DNA from: JAABRB01 sp963735025
GTDB taxonomy: Bacteria > Pseudomonadota > Gammaproteobacteria > Burkholderiales > SG8-39
NCBI GenBank assembly: GCA_963735025.1
Contig: CAVTJG010000009.1
Span: 1,612,001 to 1,676,000, forward strand
Reading direction: 5' to 3'
DNA: 64,000 bases
A program made the translations under genes and the position numbers. Positions 25,923-34,154 of this stretch are shown piece after piece (the stretch's first letter is position 1; every line of letters begins with the position of its first letter). The notes under the pieces were generated by a model. The model saw nothing but the letters and a program-made list of their open reading frames with translations, made no database searches and was not told the origin of the DNA.

Positions 25923-26417
25923 TCAAAGCTTTCCCGAACCAAGCGCCTTCCGGATCGCGCGAACGACCTCTGCCGGCGGCCGGTCGATTTCAACGATGAT
26001 GGCCTCGCTCGGCACCTCCAGCGTCGCGAGCTGCGAATCGAGGAGCGCCGGATTCATGTAATGGCCGCGCCGTGCGGCCAGCCGTTCCGCGAGGAGCGCC
26101 CGGGATCCACGCAAGTACACGACCCGCGCTCCGGCAAGCCCGTCGATGAGCGAGGTCCGGTAGGCGGCCTTGAGCGCCGAGCACGCCATGACCACACTCC
26201 GACCAGCGCGCTCGCGCTCACTCAGGACCGCGTTCAGCCGCGCGAGCCACGGCGCCCGGTCAGCGTCGTCGAGCGGCGTTCCCGCCCTCATTTTCGCCAC
26301 GTTCGCGGGCGGATGGTAATCGTCGGCATCGAGGAACTCGGCGCCGAGCTCGGTCGCAAGCAACCGGCCGACGGTTGTTTTCCCGGCGCCGGTCACGCCC
26401 ATAACGATGACGATCAT
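25923..26417 (-). CDS. gntK: gluconokinase
   Basis: 164 residues started at MIVIVMGVTGAGKTTVGRLL, where the Walker A is GVTGAGKTT. Substrate features follow in order: EFLDADDYHPPANVAKMRAG, then GTPLDDADRAPWL, VMACSALKAAYR, VVYLRGS and RRGHYMNPALLDSQ. This is the full pattern of GntK, which phosphorylates gluconate to 6-phosphogluconate for the pentose-phosphate or Entner-Doudoroff route. Length matches the family. A 23-codon upstream extension is open but not conserved in character. It is divergent from a small secreted protein. Confidence 0.93.
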   Translation of the reverse strand: MIVIVMGVTGAGKTTVGRLLATELGAEFLDADDYHPPANVAKMRAGTPLDDADRAPWLARLNAVLSERERAGRSVVMACSALKAAYRTSLIDGLAGARVVYLRGSRALLAERLAARRGHYMNPALLDSQLATLEVPSEAIIVEIDRPPAEVVRAIRKALGSGKL

Positions 26418-26479
26418 GCCGACCGCGATACTAGAACTTCGTGCGCGTTCGCGTACGGGCAGGGTAAGATTGCGCCCCA

Positions 26480-26962
26480 GTGACATTGCCGATCCGACTT
26501 CCCAGCCCGATCCGCCCAGCGCTGGCTGCGGCGGCTGCGGCAGTCACGCTCGCCGCCGCTTCATTCTCTGCCGCAGCCGCCACGACCAGCTACTCCTACC
26601 GGGTCGAGCTTGCCGGGACCGCGACCAAGACGCGCGTGCACGCAGGCGGCGTGGACTGGGAGTGCCGGGGCAAGCAATGCATTGCGTCCGCACGCGGCGG
26701 AAGCGTGAGCGTGCGGGGCTGCCGGGAGCTTGCGGGCCAGGTTGGCCGTGTGGTCTCTTACCGCAGCGAGATCAAGCAGCTCGCGGGTGACCAGATCGAT
26801 GAGTGCAACGCTGCGGTCGCCTCCGCAAAGTCGTCTCCCGAACGAGCACCGACTACGGAAGGCGGCACGGCTGAGAGAACGAAGCAGCCGGCGCGACCGG
26901 CGCGCGTGACCACCGAAGAGCTCACGTTCACCGGGGTGCACAAGTGGAACCCCGCGAATTGA
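26480..26962 (+). CDS. small secreted protein, unknown
   Basis: 160 residues from a GTG start. A long alanine-rich signal peptide (to about residue 35, FSAAAATTSY) is followed by a compact domain with four cysteines (WECRGKQCIA, RGCREL, DECNAA) and a disordered Thr/Pro/Ala linker. No family recognised. It overlaps the next gene by 19 bases, so the two are probably expressed together. Confidence 0.65.
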   Translation: MTLPIRLPSPIRPALAAAAAAVTLAAASFSAAAATTSYSYRVELAGTATKTRVHAGGVDWECRGKQCIASARGGSVSVRGCRELAGQVGRVVSYRSEIKQLAGDQIDECNAAVASAKSSPERAPTTEGGTAERTKQPARPARVTTEELTFTGVHKWNPAN

Positions 26963-27414
26963 AAGTCGTGGCCCGGCTCGCAGCGACCTTGCTGGTGTGC
27001 GCGGTCCTCGGCACGCCGATGGCGGCGCGGGCGGAAGAGTTCATCGTCGAGACCCCGATCTCGGTCAAGGGGCTGCCGCCGGACGTTATCGACGGCGCGG
27101 TCACGTGCGCGGTGTTCACTGAGGTGGACGGACATACCAGCAACCTGGGCTACGGCGGGTTCGGCTCCGTGCAGTTCACCGTGAAGGGTGGGGCGTTTCT
27201 CGGGCGCCTGCGTGTCCCGGTCCAGCTCGACGTGGCCTCGGCCGATCTCCTGCGCTCGTACCGTTGCACGCTCTACTTCATTCGCAACATCGGCGGGGAG
27301 CGCAAGAGTGCCACCGCAGCGCGCCTCTCCGATCCCGCCAGCCCCGACTATCGCGAGGAATTCCGCCGCGCGGTCGGCAGCCGCTTTGCCGGCGAGGCCA
27401 TGGGGAAGTTGTAG
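26944..27414 (+). CDS. small secreted beta-rich protein, unknown
   Basis: 156 residues from GTG, with a signal peptide ending GTPMAARAEE. Alternating polar/hydrophobic strands and two cysteines (VTCAVFTEV and YRCTLYFIR) suggest a disulfide-held beta sandwich. It overlaps the preceding secreted gene and ends just before palindrome copy 4. Function not recognised. Confidence 0.65.
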   Translation: MEPRELKVVARLAATLLVCAVLGTPMAARAEEFIVETPISVKGLPPDVIDGAVTCAVFTEVDGHTSNLGYGGFGSVQFTVKGGAFLGRLRVPVQLDVASADLLRSYRCTLYFIRNIGGERKSATAARLSDPASPDYREEFRRAVGSRFAGEAMGKL

Positions 27415-27466
27415 CCGGGATTCCCGCACGCGGATCGAACCCTTCGCCTAAAGAAAGGCGCATCAA

Positions 27467-27543
27467 GTCATCCCCGCGTACGCGGGGATCCACCACGCCT
27501 CCGAAAGGACTCAGTCTGGATTCCCGCTTGCGCGGGAATGACG
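27467..27543. repeat. GTCATTCCCGCG palindrome family, copy 4
   Basis: GTCATCCCCGCGTACGCGGG with GATCCA at left; TGGATTCCCGCTTGCGCGGG with AATGACG at right. The right arm supplies the final codons of the minus-strand gene that ends at 27511. Confidence 0.85.
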
Positions 27544-28026
27544 AACTTCTGCGGAGCTACCCAATCGGCCAATCTCGGGCAGATCCCGATACACGCCAAG
27601 GTCGTGCGTGAAGGTCTCCGCGAAGTCCTTGCCGCTGCGACTCCGGTACTGCACGCTTGCGCGAAACGAATCCTTGTGCGGGCGACCGAAGAACAGCGGG
27701 GCTGCGTCGAGAAAGACCCGAATCGATTTTCCCGGCGGCAGGTAGGCAAGTCGCCGGAAGATGGCCGCGTCGGACACGACGCTTTCACCGCCGAGCCCGA
27801 CCAGGTCGGGCGAGAATTTCACCGACACGCGGCAGGCGAGGTCATCCCCGATGTTCCGCAGCACCAGGAACAGCAAGCCTTGCTCGCAATCGACGTCCAG
27901 GATCACGTCGGGCCGGCGCGTCGCGTGCCGAAACCCGGCTGACTGGGCCGCCCGCTGTCCGGGGCGCGGTCTTGCGCTTAGTGGCCATGGCGCAACGCGT
28001 GCATCACTCGATGTCCAGGCCTTCAT
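27511..28026 (-). CDS. unknown protein downstream of the tail-tube-like gene, C-terminus within a palindrome
   Basis: 171 residues if started at ATG 28026, overlapping the preceding gene by 23 bases. The recognisable core runs VILDVDCEQGLLFLVLRNIG, DLACRVSVKFSPDLVGLGG, YLPPGKSIRVFLDAAPLFF and THDLGVYRDLPEIG, an immunoglobulin-like beta pattern. The first 45 residues are low complexity and doubtful. The last ten (RHSRASGNPD) are translated from palindrome copy 4, so the insertion probably replaced or extended the natural end. Function unknown; the neighbour suggests a link to a contractile-tail-like structure, but nothing else supports it. Confidence 0.55.
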   Translation of the reverse strand: MKAWTSSDARVAPWPLSARPRPGQRAAQSAGFRHATRRPDVILDVDCEQGLLFLVLRNIGDDLACRVSVKFSPDLVGLGGESVVSDAAIFRRLAYLPPGKSIRVFLDAAPLFFGRPHKDSFRASVQYRSRSGKDFAETFTHDLGVYRDLPEIGRLGSSAEVRHSRASGNPD

Positions 28027-28435
28027 GACAGATCTCGACCGACTCCATGGCAACGTCATTGGATTGCGCATTCAATGTCGGCCCTTCCCACTTGCATACC
28101 CACCCGCGGCGAAACCGGATCCGGAGCATCGGCTCACGACGCGCGTTGAGCAGCACGATGACCCCGTCCCGGCGCTGCACCTCTCCGTGCCGGACCGCGT
28201 TCAGCCATTGCCATAGCGTGAGGTCGCCGACGATGCCGCGCTTCAGCGTGATATTGGAGTACTTCGCCAGGCCCGGAATCTTGCGGACGGTGCTGTCCTC
28301 CGAACCGTTGCGGTACTCGACGACGCTGATCTCGACGTTCAGACCCGAGACCTCGGCGAAGCTGGCGACGGTGACGCCGTCGATCTCGACCAGAAAGCTT
28401 TGCGCCAGATACGGATCATCTATCTGCACGGGCAT
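28004..28435 (-). CDS. phage tail-tube-like protein (T4 gp19 family)
   Basis: 143 residues started at MPVQIDDPYLAQSF, with AAGGAGATTCC before it. The segments FLVEIDGVTVASFAEVSGL, VVEYRNGSEDSTVRKIPGL, YSNITLKRGI and GWVCKWEGPTLNAQSNDVA are those of the T4_gp19 family, whose members form the inner tube of phage tails and extracellular contractile injection systems. No sheath, baseplate, spike or ATPase gene lies nearby, so it is either an orphan, a remnant or a protein of other use. Confidence 0.88.
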   Translation of the reverse strand: MPVQIDDPYLAQSFLVEIDGVTVASFAEVSGLNVEISVVEYRNGSEDSTVRKIPGLAKYSNITLKRGIVGDLTLWQWLNAVRHGEVQRRDGVIVLLNARREPMLRIRFRRGWVCKWEGPTLNAQSNDVAMESVEICHEGLDIE

Positions 28436-28486
28436 GGCTGGAATCTCCTTCGCGTGGAACGTACGCTGCGTCAAGAGACGCCCGGT

Positions 28487-28809
28487 CTAGCACGGAACGT
28501 ACGCGTAGAAACAATATCCCCTCGCTGAGCCAGCATAGCAGGGCGTAACGCCGTTGCTCACGGAAAATCCGCGACTCTGTGCCTCGCGCCATCGTTGCCA
28601 GGCCGTGGACTGTGTCGCAACGGATCCGACCTGTTGTGGGCACTGTCTGATACTGGGCGAGTTGAAGCCGACTCTGCGCCAGGACCGCGCCGGTCGCATC
28701 GAGTGGGCCGGGGTTTGCGAAAATGCCGGCATCGGCATCAGATTCGTCGCGCCTGCGAGAAGGCACAGGGCGAAATGGCTTTGCGAGATTCGAGCTTGGC
28801 GAGTTTCAT
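28487..28809 (-). pseudogene. small cysteine-containing secreted protein, probable frame break in the signal peptide
   Basis: A good ribosome site (AAAGGAGGTG) precedes ATG 28809 (MKLAKLESRK), but that frame stops after 23 codons. The adjacent frame continues as SHFALCLLAGATNLMPMPAF, an apparent signal-peptide core, then a basic region with a C-terminal GVTPCYAGSARGYCFYAYVPC. Joining the two near 28790 gives a sensible exported protein of about 107 residues. Here the length implies one base lost (or two gained). Family unknown; an alternative is a longer 138-codon frame from 28903 with no signal peptide. Confidence 0.45.
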
Positions 28810-28915
28810 GGCACACCTCCTTTGGATGGCATCGTTCGAGGAGCGATGCGATGCGCCCAAAGCGTAGCGAGCGCGATGCTCGCAGGCACGGTGAAATTAC
28901 CACTCGACCTGTGGA

Positions 28916-30011
28916 CTATTCACCGAGCCGGCGCGACTGCATTCCGAGATGGCGAGGACGTTGCTCGCCCAGGCTCACGCGACCGGAGCCGCGTCTACGC
29001 GTTGTCCGGCATCCTGGCTGTCGATCGCGGCGCCACGCTGCGGGCGGCTTGCCCACCATGCGCTTGAACGCGCGCGCGAACGCCGCCTCGGATTCGTAGC
29101 CGACCTCGAGCGCGATCGTCGCCACGGTTGCGCTCGTGTCGAGCAGCATGCGTGCCGCGACCTGCATTCGCCACTGGGTGAGGTACTGCATCGGCGGCAT
29201 GCCGATCAGCTGGACGAAGCGTTCGTGCAACGCCGAGCGCGAAAGGCCGATGCGCCGGCCGAGCTCATCGATCGTCCAGTCTTGCGCCGGCTGCTCATGC
29301 AGCAGCTCAAGCGCCCGCCCGATCAGGCGATCGCGCAGTCCGGCCAGCCAGCCGGCGCTGTCCGACGGGAGACTGGCCGTGTAGCGCCGCATCGGCGTCG
29401 ACGAACATCAACTCGCTCATTCGCGCAAGCATCGCCTCGCCTCCCGGCCGGCGGACGCTTGATTCGGCTACGGCATGGTGCATGAACTGCGCGATCCAGC
29501 CGCCGTCGTCGGCTTGCGCGCAGATGCAGCAACCGCGGCAGGGTCTCGATCAACGGGATTGAACGGACTGCCGATCGCAGCCCAGGAAGCCGCACACGAT
29601 CGTCGTTTCGCCGGCGACCTCGGATGGTGCGGTCGACGGACCTTTGCGCCGCTGTAGGAGATCCGCAGCGGCAGCGGCCCCAGGGCCGACTGGCCGAACC
29701 AGTTGCGGGTCCGGAGCATTGCCGCGCATTCCCGCAGCGCTCGAGACGACGTGCGCGTCGCCGTGTGGGAAGAGGGCCACATCGCCGGTCGAAAGGCGCG
29801 CAGCGGGCCCGCCCGGTATCCCGGCCCAACAGCTGCCTCGCGCGACGACGTGGTACTCCATCACGTGCTCGACGCCGGGCATCATCCGCGGCGCAATGTC
29901 CTTCGAGGCTGGCGCCTCGGCGGCCCACTCGCCGAGCCCACTGATATAAAAGAACACCGCGCCGCGCAGACGAACGCTACGCAGCACATCCGACAGGGTG
30001 TCCTGGCTCAT
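28916..30011 (-). pseudogene. AraC-family regulator with N-terminal cupin, at least three frame breaks
   Basis: The N-terminal frame (MSQDTLSDVLRSVRLRGAVF to TTIVCGFLGCD) is the cupin_6-type sensor of AraC regulators. The following pieces lie in other frames: PLIETLPRLLHLRA near 29530, then DDGGWIAQFMHHAVAESSV to 29400, then MRRYTASLPSDSAGWL and the two helix-turn-helix motifs WTIDELGRRIGLSRSALHE and VATIALEVGYESEAAFARAF. Breaks fall near 29570, 29525 and 29395. All pieces are collinear and well conserved in character, so this is one regulator, broken as written. Its likely target is the divergent GFA gene at 30179, but that is only positional. Confidence 0.8.
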
Positions 30012-30178
30012 CTCGGTGCTCCTGACGGATGCTCGATCAAATCGCGAGGATGATGGATCAAGCCATCAGTGTACGTCCCCGCATCGAAGGACGCGCGAGC
30101 AAGGTCGAACGACGCCTGATCAAGTGCCAGCGCGCGTGCCCGTGCAGCATGTGCTCTCCTACTTGATGGAGGTGACCA

Positions 30179-30614
30179 ATGAATACCGTCAGTACGCACG
30201 AAGGAAGCTGCTTTTGCGGCTCGGTGCAATTCACGGTGACGGGCGCGCCCGCCGCCATGGGCTATTGCCATTGCGGCGATTGTCGGCTCTGGTCGGCGGG
30301 CCCGGTCAACGCTTTCACGCTGTGGAGCCCGGACGCGATCAAAGTTGATCCGCGGCGCGGACAAGATCCAGACCCACAACAAGACCCCGAAGAGCGCGCG
30401 CAAATGGTGCGCCGACTGCGGAGGTCATCTGTTCACCGACCATCCGCACTGGGGCCTCGTCGATGTCTATGCGGCCACCATTCCGAGCTTCTCGTTCAAA
30501 CCCGGGGTGCACGTCAACTATCAGGAGACCGTCTTGCGTATCAAAGACGGGCTCCCGAAGCTGAAGGATCTGCCCAAGGAAATGGGCGGTTCGGGCGATG
30601 CGATTGCCGAGTAG
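30179..30614 (+). pseudogene. GFA-family protein, frame break near 30346
   Basis: MNTVSTHEGSCFCGSVQFTV with YCHCGDCRLW gives the first half of a GFA zinc domain up to SPDAIKV. The rest (IRGADKIQTHNKTPKSARKW, then CADCGGHLFTDHP, VYAATIPSFSFKPG) is one frame away. One extra T in AAAGTTGATCCG would join them into about 144 residues. Family members are metal-binding and some act on glutathione adducts. It is a different subgroup from the GFA protein at 10981. Confidence 0.85.
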
Positions 30615-30715
30615 AAAGGCGTGTTCGCCAGATCACGCGCCATGAGTCGCAACGATTTCCGCGCGTGCGGCTCGGCTACCGGTCAACGCGCGCGAGCGCG
30701 AAGAGATAGGCGGCC

Positions 30716-31288
30716 TCAGCGACGCGCGGGGACCGTCCAGAGATAGATCGTGTCCCGATCGATCCGGATGGTCTTCTCCGGCGGCCAGTCGCGCCCCATC
30801 GTGAAGTCGTGCGACACGACGCGCGTGCCCGGCTTGAGGTCGCGCAGCAGCTTGGGCTTGAGCTTCTGGTTGATCTCCGGCAGGAGGTAGAGCGTGACCA
30901 CCGTTGCCGGGCGGATGTCGGCGTCGAAGAGATCGCCCAGGATGAACTTCACGCGGTCCGTCACGCCGTTGCGCTTGGCGATGTAGTTGGCATCGTGGAT
31001 GCGCTCGGGATCGATATCGACGCCGACGCCGCGCGCGCCGTACTTGCGCGCGGCCGTGACGACGATGCGCCCATCGCCGCAGCCTAGGTCGTAGACCACG
31101 TCGTTCGCCGTGACGCCGGCGAGATCGAGCATCGCCTCGACCACTTCCTGCTTGGTCGGCACGTAGGGAACGTCGAGCTCGAACTGCTCGAGCTTGCGGG
31201 GCGCAGCGCTTTGCTGCGCGTGGGCGGCAGGTAGGGCTAGCGAGGCGGTGACCGCTCCGGTCCACGCGATGAACGTGCGTCGCTTCAT
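30716..31288 (-). CDS. exported class I SAM-dependent methyltransferase-like protein
   Basis: 190 residues. MKRRTFIAWTGAVTASLALP is a signal peptide with a twin-arginine start, cleaved near AHAQ. The mature part is a short methyltransferase: NDVVYDLGCGDGRIVVTAA (SAM motif I), GVGVDIDPERI (motif II acid), ILGDLFDADIRPATVVTLYL and LKPGTRVVSHDF. SAM is not normally available outside the cytoplasm, so the export signal is odd. Its start overlaps the permease stop by four bases (ATGA), so both are made together. Confidence 0.82.
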   Translation of the reverse strand: MKRRTFIAWTGAVTASLALPAAHAQQSAAPRKLEQFELDVPYVPTKQEVVEAMLDLAGVTANDVVYDLGCGDGRIVVTAARKYGARGVGVDIDPERIHDANYIAKRNGVTDRVKFILGDLFDADIRPATVVTLYLLPEINQKLKPKLLRDLKPGTRVVSHDFTMGRDWPPEKTIRIDRDTIYLWTVPARR

Positions 31289-32643
31289 ATTGTTTGCCTC
31301 GATGCGGTTGCCGGACCGCCGAATCGCAGGTTGACGGCCAGGAGCACGACGCCGACGGCGAGCACGCCGACACCCAGCCACGCGCCGGTCGTGACGTAGG
31401 CGAGGCTCGAGTACAGGAGGTAGGCGCAGGTCGCCACGAAGACTGCCGGCGTGAGCGGATAGAGGGGCACTCGGAACGGGCGCGGCCGGTCCGGGTCGCG
31501 TACGCGCAGGACGAAGACGCCGATCCCCACCATCATGATGAAGAACCAGAAGACGGGCATGGTGTAGTTGACCATGGTCTCGATCTGCGCCGCGAATGCG
31601 CCGGCAACAATGAGTGCGAACGCCACGATGCACTGCACGATGAGTGAGTTGCGCGGCGCGTCCGATCGTTCGTGCCACTGTCCGAGCCAGGCGAAAACCG
31701 GCCAGTCACGGCCCAGCGCATAGTTCGAGCGGGCGCCGACGATGATGGTCGCGTTGATCGAAGTGAGCGCCGCGATGGCGATGATGACGCTGATCGCCTT
31801 CGATCCCGCCTCGCCGAAGCTCAGGCGAAGCACGTCCGCGGCGACCGTGCTGCTCTTGGCGACGCCCTGCAGCCCGAGCGCGCGCGTATACGCGTAGTTC
31901 ATCGCGAGATAGATCACGGTGACGAGGAGGAGGGAAAGTACCAGTGCGGTGACGATACTGCGCCGCTCCTTCAGCTCGGCGGAGACGTAGGCGGCTTCGT
32001 TCCATCCACCGTAGGTGAACAGCACGAAGAGGATGGCGAACGGTATCCCGGCGGTCCAGGGCTTTGCGTCGCCGGGGGTGACGGGAGCGGGGGCGGCCGG
32101 ATTGGCCGCAAATCCCGCGACGATGACGGCCAGGACGCCGACCACGAGCAGCACGGTGAGCACGTTCTGCGTGCCCTTCGTCTCGCGAATTCCGGCCACG
32201 TTGACCGCCGTGAGCGCGAGCACGGCGAGCAGTGCATAGATCGCGGAAGAGTGTGGCCCGAGCCGCAGCAGATTGGAGGCATAGTCACCGAACGTGAAGC
32301 CGAGGATCGCAATCGAGCCCGTGGTGATGACCGCGATGCGCGCCCACGCGAACAGGAACGAAAGGCTCCGGCCGTAAGCGCGACTGAGAAAGTGATAGTC
32401 GCCGCCAGTATTCGGGTAGGTGGTCGCGAGCTCCGCGTAACAGAGCGCACCGATGAGCGAGATCAGGCCTCCGGCCACCCACAAGCCGTAGAACACGAGC
32501 TCGCTCGTGCTGTTGCCCGCGACCAGCGATGGCAAGCGGAAGATTCCGGCGCCGATGACCAGTCCGACGATGATCGCCATGACGTCGCGGGTGGCGAGGA
32601 CGGGTTTCGGGGTTCCGTGCGGCGTGCTGTCTGTACTGCTCAC
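31285..32643 (-). CDS. APC-family amino acid permease
   Basis: 452 residues from GTG 32643, chosen for the AGGAGAT site six bases upstream. About twelve membrane helices; helix 1 has MAIIVGLVIGAGIFRLP, whose unwound GxGIF motif binds the substrate amino group in APC carriers, and LCYAELATTYPNTGGDYHFL is the helix 2-3 signature. It likely imports an amino acid or polyamine-like amine with protons or by exchange. The gene follows CrtI-like B by 52 bases and is coupled to the methyltransferase. Confidence 0.9.
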   Translation of the reverse strand: MSSTDSTPHGTPKPVLATRDVMAIIVGLVIGAGIFRLPSLVAGNSTSELVFYGLWVAGGLISLIGALCYAELATTYPNTGGDYHFLSRAYGRSLSFLFAWARIAVITTGSIAILGFTFGDYASNLLRLGPHSSAIYALLAVLALTAVNVAGIRETKGTQNVLTVLLVVGVLAVIVAGFAANPAAPAPVTPGDAKPWTAGIPFAILFVLFTYGGWNEAAYVSAELKERRSIVTALVLSLLLVTVIYLAMNYAYTRALGLQGVAKSSTVAADVLRLSFGEAGSKAISVIIAIAALTSINATIIVGARSNYALGRDWPVFAWLGQWHERSDAPRNSLIVQCIVAFALIVAGAFAAQIETMVNYTMPVFWFFIMMVGIGVFVLRVRDPDRPRPFRVPLYPLTPAVFVATCAYLLYSSLAYVTTGAWLGVGVLAVGVVLLAVNLRFGGPATASRQTI

Positions 32644-32695
32644 GTGGCGGATCTCCTGGGGCGAGGCGGCAGTGTACTCCGCCGCAAGGCGGGCT

Positions 32696-34154
32696 TCAGG
32701 CGCGCAGGATTTCGTGCGCGGCATTCGCCCCGGCGGCGCCGACGATGCCGGATCCTGGATGCATGGCAGGCCCGCAGAGATACAGGCCTTTCACGGGTGT
32801 GCGATATCGCGCCAGCTCCGGGATCGGTCGCATCCACAGGATCTGGTCGAGCGCGAGCTCGGCGTGCGCGGGCTGACCTTCCGGCCAGCCTGCACGCTCC
32901 GCCAGGTCGCGTGGCGTGAGCACGCTGCGCTCGGTAATCGCCGCATCCCCGCCCGGAATATGGTCCGCGAGCGCATGCACCACCAGGTCCCCTAGCGCGC
33001 CTCGGCACGATGCATCCCACTCTCCGTCGGCCAGCGCGTACGGTGCGTACTGCATGTGCACTTCGACCCGGTGGCGGCCGTCCAGCGCCGGCTCGCCCGC
33101 TTTTGCTTCCAGATAGGGTTGCTGCGAAATGCGCCCGTACTTCGCGTCGTCGGACGCGCGCTCGAGATGGTCGAGGGAAGGCGCAATCGCGAGCCGGACG
33201 AAACCCTGGGGAACGATCGAGCGTGAGGTTCACGCGCGCGGTGACGCCTCGCGACCGGATATTGCTGATGGCGCGGGTCAGCTCCGGATCGAGCCAGCCC
33301 GGGTCCATGAGCTCGAGCAGCGTGCGGCGCGGATCGAGTCCAGACACGACAATTGGCGCAGCGATGTGCGCGCCGTTCGTGAGCGTGACCCCGGTGACAT
33401 GCTCCGCACGCACGTTGATGGCGGCAACCTCCGTGCCGCGCCGGATCTCGATGCCGGGAAGACCGCTCAGCACGCGGATGACGTCCGATGACGCGGGCCG
33501 GAACACGCCGGGCGGTGCGCCGACGTGACGATGGAGCAACGCGAATGCGGTACCCCCTGCACGTGGCCCGTGCCGCAGATGGTGAATTCCCGCCGCGCCG
33601 AGCGCGCCCTTGAGCGCATCGGTCTCGAACCATTCGTCCAGCCAGTCGGCGACCGACATCGGCAGGATGCGCAAGAGATCGGTGATCCCTTCGTCTCCGA
33701 GGCGGCGGAGGCGCAAGCCGAGTCGCACATTACGAAACTGTGCGCGGACGCCGCGACGCGTGGGATCCGGCGGCGGCGCCATATAGAGTGTCTCCAGCAG
33801 GCGGGCGAGGCTTGCCATGCGCGCGCAGAACGCAGGCCACCGATCCGCGTCGTGTGGGCTTACCCGCCGGATCGCTTCCGCCGATTGCATGACGTCCTGC
33901 GTCAGCTCGAGCCGGCCGCCGTCGGGGAGGGGCATGGTGAGCCAGGGATCTCGCTGCGTGACCGCAAGCCCCGCGCGGTGGAGCCCGAGCTTGTGCGCGA
34001 TCTCGGGGGGTACCCACCCTTCGTCGTCGTGCAAGTCGTGCGTGTCGAGCACCACCACATTGCGGCCGGCACGCGCCAGGGTATGTGCGGCGACGAGCTC
34101 GTTTGCGCCGGCACCCAGAACGACCGCGCTGGGCACGATCGCGTGCGCGCTCAC
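32696..34154 (-). pseudogene. CrtI/PYROXD2-like FAD oxidoreductase B, frame break near 33210
   Basis: It starts at a GTG whose last bases overlap the stop of copy A (GTGA). AIVPSAVVLGAGANELVAAH is the FAD-binding fold, slightly decayed from GxGxxG. DWLDEWFETDALKGALGAAG and GGTAFALLHRHVGAPPGVF match the middle of copy A. After VTARVNLTLDR the frame changes; the remainder, FVRLAIAPSLDHLERASDDA to LYLCGPAMHPGSGIVGAAGA, is in frame with the stop at 32696. Restored length about 486 residues. Family members oxidise C-C or C-N bonds with FAD; the substrate is unknown. Confidence 0.8.
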
